Shown: positions 58,909 through 64,000 of the stretch, one piece after another
Position numbering within the stretch: position 1 is the stretch's first letter
Layout: each line of letters opens with the position of its first letter
Assembly: GCA_004154925.1 (NCBI GenBank)
Contig: QJNS01000305.1
Location: 1-64,000 of the forward strand
DNA: 64,000 bases
Source: Monosporascus cannonballus
Lineage: Eukaryota > Ascomycota > Sordariomycetes > Xylariales
Reading direction: 5' to 3'
Notes under the pieces: generated by a model
Database searches by the model: none
Told to the model about the DNA's origin: nothing
What the model saw: the letters and a program-made list of their open reading frames with translations, nothing else
Position numbers and translations under genes: made by a program

Positions 58909-61118
58909 ACTTAATATAATGGTTATCTATATAATTATATCTTTTTTCCATTCAATTACTATTTATATTTAACAGTTTTTTAGTAATATCTTTAGTTTTA
59001 TATACTTTGGTTTCTAGGATTAAAAATGCGAATTATCGAAACATTTATTTCTTTGTTTGGAAATTCGTATTATATATAAAATATCGGAAAACAATATAAG
59101 TATCTTTATAATATAGTTTTTCAATTTTAGTTTAATCGAAGATTTAAATAATAAGATTTAAAATATTTTATTATAGAGAAATCGTTATATATTTATATTT
59201 ATTATTAGGATCGATAAGTTTTAATTCGTTTTTGCTAGCCAAAAGTTATTATTTTTTGGGCGGGTTGTTGTGACTTTGTCTACTATAACAGCTCTAGAAG
59301 AATATTTGCTGTTAGCACTAGAATAATAGCTATAATTGCGATTATTTCACCGATCTTTTGCCCTAGTAGCGTAGCGGTATAAGGTACAACCGTAGCACGT
59401 GTAAATAAATTAAATAATAGTTATTTTAATAAGTTGACAAATATAATAAATTACAAGAATAGGTTAAAACAACTTAAATATATAATATATTTAGCGAATT
59501 TACAAGTTTCTAGAGATATTTATTTATAATTATAAATATTTCGTCGAGATTGGCCGTATTTATCATATATCTCGTATTTCTATATATCGAAATAATAAAG
59601 GTAGTTTAATTTTATAGTTATCTTAGAAGCTGTTTATTTTAGATAGTATTTGTAAGTTTTTATATCAAAAGTCTAGCATATAAAATAATATTCGTATTTT
59701 CAAATATTATTCAGGATTTAAATAATTATAATAATAAATTTTGGCTAAAAGGAAATCGGTTTAATTTCGTTTTCTTTCTTTTTTATCTTAATGTTTACTT
59801 CGTATTTAATCGTTTTGGCTTTTTTTAAGATTAAAAAATCTTTTTTTCTTAAAGTTCTTTTTAGTTAAAAAAGATATTTGCTTTTAAAATGCTCCGTTTT
59901 ATTATAATTAAATTATTTTATATTAAATTTATTTTTTCAAATTGTTTTAGAGCGATATTTTTTTTTCTATAAGGCTTGTCTTTATTTTTCTTAATTCGAT
60001 TATTAAAGCTTTTATCGCCGTTTTATTTGCTGGTCTCTTTTTTTTTCGAAGTATCGATTTAAGATGCGTTTATTGGTAATAATAATTTTATCGATATACT
60101 TTGTAAAAGATCTAATCTTAGGTTCCATATATAGCATTTTTTTAATCTAAGAGTTTAGGCCGTTATAATAAAGATAAAGTAACGCGCTTTTTAGCAAGTT
60201 TAAAATTACCGTTAAGCGATTAAACTCGGTTACATATTTAGATGTTAACTTGATTTGGTGGAGAAAATAAAGCTATTTAATTATATATTTTTTTATTTAA
60301 AGTTTTAAATCAAGTCCACATTCTTTTCTATAAAAAGAATATTAGCATTTGTTGAAAATGTAATTAGTTATATCCGAAAAATCGGTAAGATAATTTTGCA
60401 GGTAACTTTTTATAATAGATTTAAATTATAAAAAATAACTTCCTGCAAGTAATTATAAAATAGCTTATTTTGTAATACGTTTCAATTAGAAAGATTTTAT
60501 ACAATTTAAGATAAAACTTAATCTAAATGTAAAAAGAATTATATCGTTAAATCCGATATAAAACTTAAAGAAAATTAATTTATAATCTTTAAAATTTAGC
60601 TTCTTATTGTAATTAAAGAGTAGAATAATATTTTTTTCGAAACTAGTTCGCGTCGAATAAAAGCAAAATTAAGGCCTTTATTATTAAAGGTATTTAGTTA
60701 TTTTTCTGGGTCCCGATCTTTATTATTAAGATATATCGTTTTTTGTCAAATATTAGTTCTTTTATTTCCCTCTTTTATCTAGTTCTATAATTTTCTTCTT
60801 TTTTTCATCTTTTTAGCATTGGATCTTTATATTTTAATAATATTCTTTTTAGGAGTAAGCTATTACTGAAAAGAAAAGGAACTATTTTGGAATCGTGTAA
60901 TTACTAGTGCTATGTTATCGATTAACTGAAATATTTCTTTAAGAAAAGATAAATTATCTAATATAGTTATTAATTTTTACTAATTAATACCGGGGATTGG
61001 ATTTATTATTTATTGTTTGAACGTTATTTTATAATATCGTTTGTATTAACTATAAGAAAATTTATATGTAATAAAGTAACAAAATATTAGTCGGTTATAA
61101 AATAAGAAATTATCAAAA
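58909..61118 (-). pseudogene. gag-side relic of C2
   Basis: Read on the minus strand, this aligns with C1: 61118 to about 59620 with 40863-42332, and 59610-58909 with 53838-54340. It lies in the expected place just inside the 5' LTR at 61119-61475. It is stop-filled. A 144-bp GC-rich insertion interrupts it at 59258-59401. The rest of this C2 gag-pol resumes before 40502. Confidence 0.6.
59258..59401. repeat. 144-bp GC-richer insertion in C2
   Basis: C1 (near 54015) lacks this segment: sequence matching C1 stops at GTTATTATTTTTT on one side and resumes at TAAATAAATTAAATAATAG on the other. It starts GGGCGGGTTGTTGTGAC and ends CCGTAGCACGTG. Its ends share CGG(G)TTGT in inverted orientation. 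No flanking duplication is clear. It could be a small non-autonomous element or a solo LTR that escaped RIP. Confidence 0.5.
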
Positions 61119-61475
61119 TATAACGAACGTGTTATATATCTATATAAAAATATAAAAAATATCCGATATAGGATGATAATTTATAAATAACAATAAAGTA
61201 AGAAACAATTTAATAGTTTGCTTTGTAAACAAAATTTACAAAAGTTTTTCCTTAGTCAAAAAACTATACCTTTAATTAAAGACTTAGATTAATTATTAAA
61301 AAACGAAATTAAATACATTCTTATTTATATAAAAAACAAGGTTTATTATATATTGGTTTTTTATTTAATAAATATGTCGTTGATTTATATAATTTATATA
61401 ATCTGGTCAAATTACTTAAATTTCCTAACTCATTTAAAAAGGCTAAGATTTTTAACCTAGGTTTAGCCGTTACGT
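61119..61475 (-). repeat. 5' LTR of C2
   Basis: The left edge TATAACGAACGTGTTATATATCTAT matches base by base, apart from transitions, the reverse complement of the end of the C1 3' LTR. The right part (CTAAGATTTTTAACCTAGG) pairs with the LTR start. The right boundary is good to about 5 bases. Confidence 0.75.
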
Positions 61476-61851
61476 ATCGGCGTTAGGCTCTAAAGAGGAT
61501 CTTTTAGAAATAAAAATCCTTGTTTTTATAATACATATATTTTATACTCAATTTCGCCTTTAAAAGATTGTAATTTTTAAGTGTCGTATAAATAACAGCG
61601 AATATTAAAAATATAATTATTATTATTTAATGATTTTTTAAATAATTAAGCTTTTTAATCGTTAAATATAAAAAATATAAGTTATTTTATATTATTAGAT
61701 TAATTACGTATACTTTCGCCAAGCGTACAACTTTTATATAACCTAGCAATGGAATATATATGTTCCGATCAAAAGGTAGCCTTTCCGTATTTAATGTGCT
61801 AACGCACACCTGGCTAGCTGACATATTCTCATACTAGTGGTTGCATGATAA
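61476..61851. other. transition from RIP-type DNA to GC-balanced DNA
   Basis: AT-rich sequence continues to about 61730; from about 61740 (AACCTAGCAATGG) base composition becomes balanced. No gene is recognised in this stretch. Confidence 0.5.
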
Positions 61852-62175
61852 CCTCGCCTTCTATCCAACTTCTTAGACATATCTTATGCCCTTGATCCTA
61901 TCCAAGCTCTTCTTTATAAGCGCAGGAAAACCGGGCAGTACGCACACCTTGAATGGATAACCACCACAAGTCTTCAGCTACATCGCTTAGCGCACGAAGA
62001 GCTCGGGTTGAACCAATGGCCGAACTGCACAGGAGAGGTTCCAACCACCCAGCATAACCTCACTTGGACCAGCTTAGATATCTCGGATCCGGATCATCCT
62101 TATCTTAGCCGACCATACATAAAGGAACCTACAGGGCAGATCGAACAAGCTGACCATATCTGCCATGAAGGGTAA
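61852..62175 (+). pseudogene. hypothetical-protein fragment, 107 codons open
   Basis: A frame with no start codon, open to TAA at 62173-62175. It reads YALDPIQALLYKRRKTGQYA, HLEWITTTSLQLHRLAHEEL, GLNQWPNCTGEVPTT and SLDISDPDHPYLSRP. Composition and codon use are those of real protein, and the TTSLQLxRLAHE(E)LG(L)...W..C phrase resembles the C-terminal part of common uncharacterised proteins in plant-associated ascomycetes. That is recollection, not a search result. The 5' part is lost toward the retrotransposon block. The function is unknown. Confidence 0.5.
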
Positions 62176-62180
62176 AGTGA

Positions 62181-62423
62181 ACGATATCAGATCTTCCAGT
62201 CCTGAAGCAGGAAAGAAAGCCAATAAATGTCCGATCCCGCAAAATCTTCTTCTTAGCTTTACGCCACGAATGTAATCCCTTAACCGCCTTTAGCTGGATG
62301 ATGGGCACCGAGCTGCTGAGTAGTATGGAAGCAAAGGCGCTGTACGGAGGAGAATGGACAACTACTCCGCCAACTAATCACACCCTTTTCAACGATACCT
62401 GGTGTAAACTCGCGGATGCCTAG
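62181..62423 (+). pseudogene. unrecognised coding fragment
   Basis: It starts just after the preceding frame ends, in another phase, and is open for 80 codons: ISDLPVLKQERKPINVRSRK, IFFLALRHECNPLTAFSWMM and GGEWTTTPPTNHTLFNDTWC. After a TAG the same phase continues VCYNGTSSQLCENH. It may be the frameshifted remainder of the same gene as 61852-62175, or a separate relic; the sequence does not decide. Confidence 0.35.
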
Positions 62424-64000
62424 GTTTGTTACAACGGCACCTCATCACAACTTTGCGAAAACCATTGATAATAAAGGCTTAGTTGGGATATAGAACCCCC
62501 CGCCGTGATTCCCAGGAGTGTGCCATACCGTCGTGTATCCGCCTAATGGTGCCACCTCCATCTCCCCTTTTATTGCCACCCTATTTTATTTCAAAATATA
62601 ATGTGTACCTGCAGAGTTGCTTACGTCTGGCGCATCCTAGCACCGCATCATGGAGTGCTTGGGAGACTATCGTAACAAGGAATGTTAATCCCAGATCAAT
62701 TCAAAGCGCTACATGGTCTTTAAATTTGGCTTTCAACGTATTTATAGTCACATTCTTGGGCTAGCATGTAAAAACATATATGGTAGGCCCAAGAAATATC
62801 GTATTGAACTATATCGAACTATGGATTTCCTGCAACTACTTAGGGCATAATGGGCTATATATAAGAGTGGATAATAGCATATTGAGGAGATTGTTCGCTT
62901 ATTAACCCGCTATTTCCGTTAAAATCCAAGGGTGAATCGTAGAATGGTATAAAAAGATAAGAAAGAATTTCCCTAGCTTTGCCACCCCTGAATAGGGGTA
63001 GCCCCTCTTTTCCGGAGGAAACCTCCGGATTCCTAGAACATCAAAAGTTCAAACAGGAGCCTCCCGTAATGGTTCTGCGGCTCGAGCAGTCCCATAAAAC
63101 GGAGTTTGAAGTCCATTGCAGCCTAAAGGTGCTTCATCCCATACTTGACGACCCGACAGGAGAAGCAACGTATTGGAATTTCTCACGCTCTCCGACAATG
63201 GCATCCTTGCGGCCATGATATCGGAACGTCGAAAGAATAGCAACAGACATGTCCCCCCTCAGCTTTTTCAGCATGGCGTGCAATTCCCATATTGCGTTGA
63301 ATTAAGAGACTACACATCTGGCAGTTGATTCCTGTTGTGTGCATGATGGTACACGGGTTGTCTGAGTCCGGCCAGGTTTCACCAGGGGACTGAGAACATT
63401 ATGGCGGAGCTCGTTGCGAGAATATACGATGTTGGGCGGAAAAGGGCTGCGGTCTCACCCGTTATGGTTTTATCTGAGTTCTGCTAACGGACACCCATAG
63501 GGTCCAGGCCGACGTGGCTGGCTCCCTCAACGAGCTTCCGCTTTGGGTGTCCTCAAAGCGTTGATAAGCTCTAGACCACGCGAGAAGCCATTCTAATTCT
63601 GACCCCTGAACTTGTTGAATAACGGATTGATGCTCTTCGCACTCAGGCGCCTTTTGAGAATAGCACGACCTCGAGATAGGGGTCGTACTGCGTGTCGATC
63701 TTGGCACTACCACCATCGTCCAAGACCTGGACGCATGACTGGAGACTCAAACGAGGGGGAGCCCTGTTTGAAAAGGACGACGGTATTTGTGAGATTTAAG
63801 ACCTGATAGTGTCCTGCCGTAGTGTGGGGCCTCACATTTTTCGGCACTTCAGGATCTGACAGTATTGTCCCCGATGTTAGGCGAGTTCAATCGCTGCCTG
63901 CCAACTTTCCTTCGCCGGGTATTTTGAACTGATGGTTAGGATCAGCCTGGAAACTTGGACTTACAAAAGCACTGGGCATCAAGTCCAACTAGTGACTCCG
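62424..64000. other. GC-balanced region without a recognisable intact gene
   Basis: Several short frames are open on both strands (62483-62764, 62979-63218, 63462-63716 minus, 63612-63806), none with a recognisable domain or convincing start. A stem-loop lies at 63011-63029. The region may hold gene relics or an exon of a gene that continues past the window edge. Confidence 0.4.
63011..63029. repeat. short inverted repeat (8-bp stem, 3-base loop)
   Basis: TCCGGAGG, AAA, CCTCCGGA is a perfect GC-rich hairpin. It stands in unassigned sequence and has no evident role. Confidence 0.9.

Larger units (their letters stand above)
33120..61475 (-). mobile_element. Old family-C Ty3/gypsy element C2, the outer shell of the right-hand nest
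   Basis: Three separated pieces read on the minus strand as one element when compared with C1: 61475-58909 (5' LTR plus gag), 40501-40181, and 33442-about 33120. The gaps are filled exactly by C1 (40502-58908) and E4 (33443-40175). The sequence at 58909 and that before 40502 are neighbours in C1 (near 54340). The 3' part of C2 is missing: its trace ends at the border of the GC-balanced island near 33120. The pieces nearest that border align only loosely. Confidence 0.55.

Noticed and set aside
63660..63730. A VDLGTTT phrase on the plus strand recalling the Hsp70/actin-type phosphate loop
   Set aside because: The frame is short, broken by nearby stops and lacks any other Hsp70 motif.

Overview
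The window reads as an AT-rich compartment of a filamentous ascomycete (Pezizomycotina) genome. Long blocks are packed with LTR retrotransposons degraded by C-to-T and G-to-A transitions on both strands. That pattern, with CpA/TpG almost gone, CpG spared and stop codons in every frame, is typical of repeat-induced point mutation (RIP). Two GC-balanced islands (about 28.3-33.1 kb and 61.7-64.0 kb) hold one apparently intact gene and several gene fragments. No tRNA, rRNA or CRISPR array was seen. The species cannot be named from the sequence.

Left block (1-28.3 kb). After a (TAA)30 microsatellite lies Ty3/gypsy element E1 (191-6929, minus strand). It is followed by a second gypsy family, B (about 6930-13537, minus), recognised from its reverse transcriptase. 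Next comes a rearranged family-A element, E2. Its 5' LTR and gag (13538-15689) now point backwards between two inverted 187-bp LTRs, and its pol (16552 onward) reads forward. A 5-bp duplication, CTTTT, found inverted at 15690 and direct at 28321, ties the halves together and implies an inversion. E2 also carries an unmutated 190-bp solo LTR (18733-18922). Its 3' LTR is split by a full family-A element, E3 (21201-27941, plus).

Middle island (28.3-33.1 kb). It holds a relic Fot1/pogo-like transposase joined to an unrecognised fragment, an intact intronless alpha/beta-hydrolase gene (29915-30763), and tightly packed fragments of a cyclase-family gene, a BTB/POZ gene and a DUF3723-like gene. A coding-like relic and a large palindrome follow. 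It looks like a scrap-heap of host genes caught between retrotransposon blocks.

Right block (33.1-61.5 kb). By-eye alignment explains nearly all of it as one nest. An old family-C gypsy element (C2, minus; 5' LTR at 61119-61475) was invaded by family-A element E4 (33443-40175, TTTAT duplications) and by a second family-C copy, C1 (40502-58908, plus). C1 was itself invaded by an 11.5-kb LTR element, D (42333-53832, LTRs 292 bp each). The last 2.5 kb is GC-balanced with fragments of unrecognised genes.

The point of most biological interest is that all four family-A copies carry, between integrase and 3' LTR, a related basic open reading frame on the strand opposite gag-pol. Element alignments were made by eye. 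Boundaries are good to a few bases where LTR ends and target duplications are stated, and looser elsewhere.
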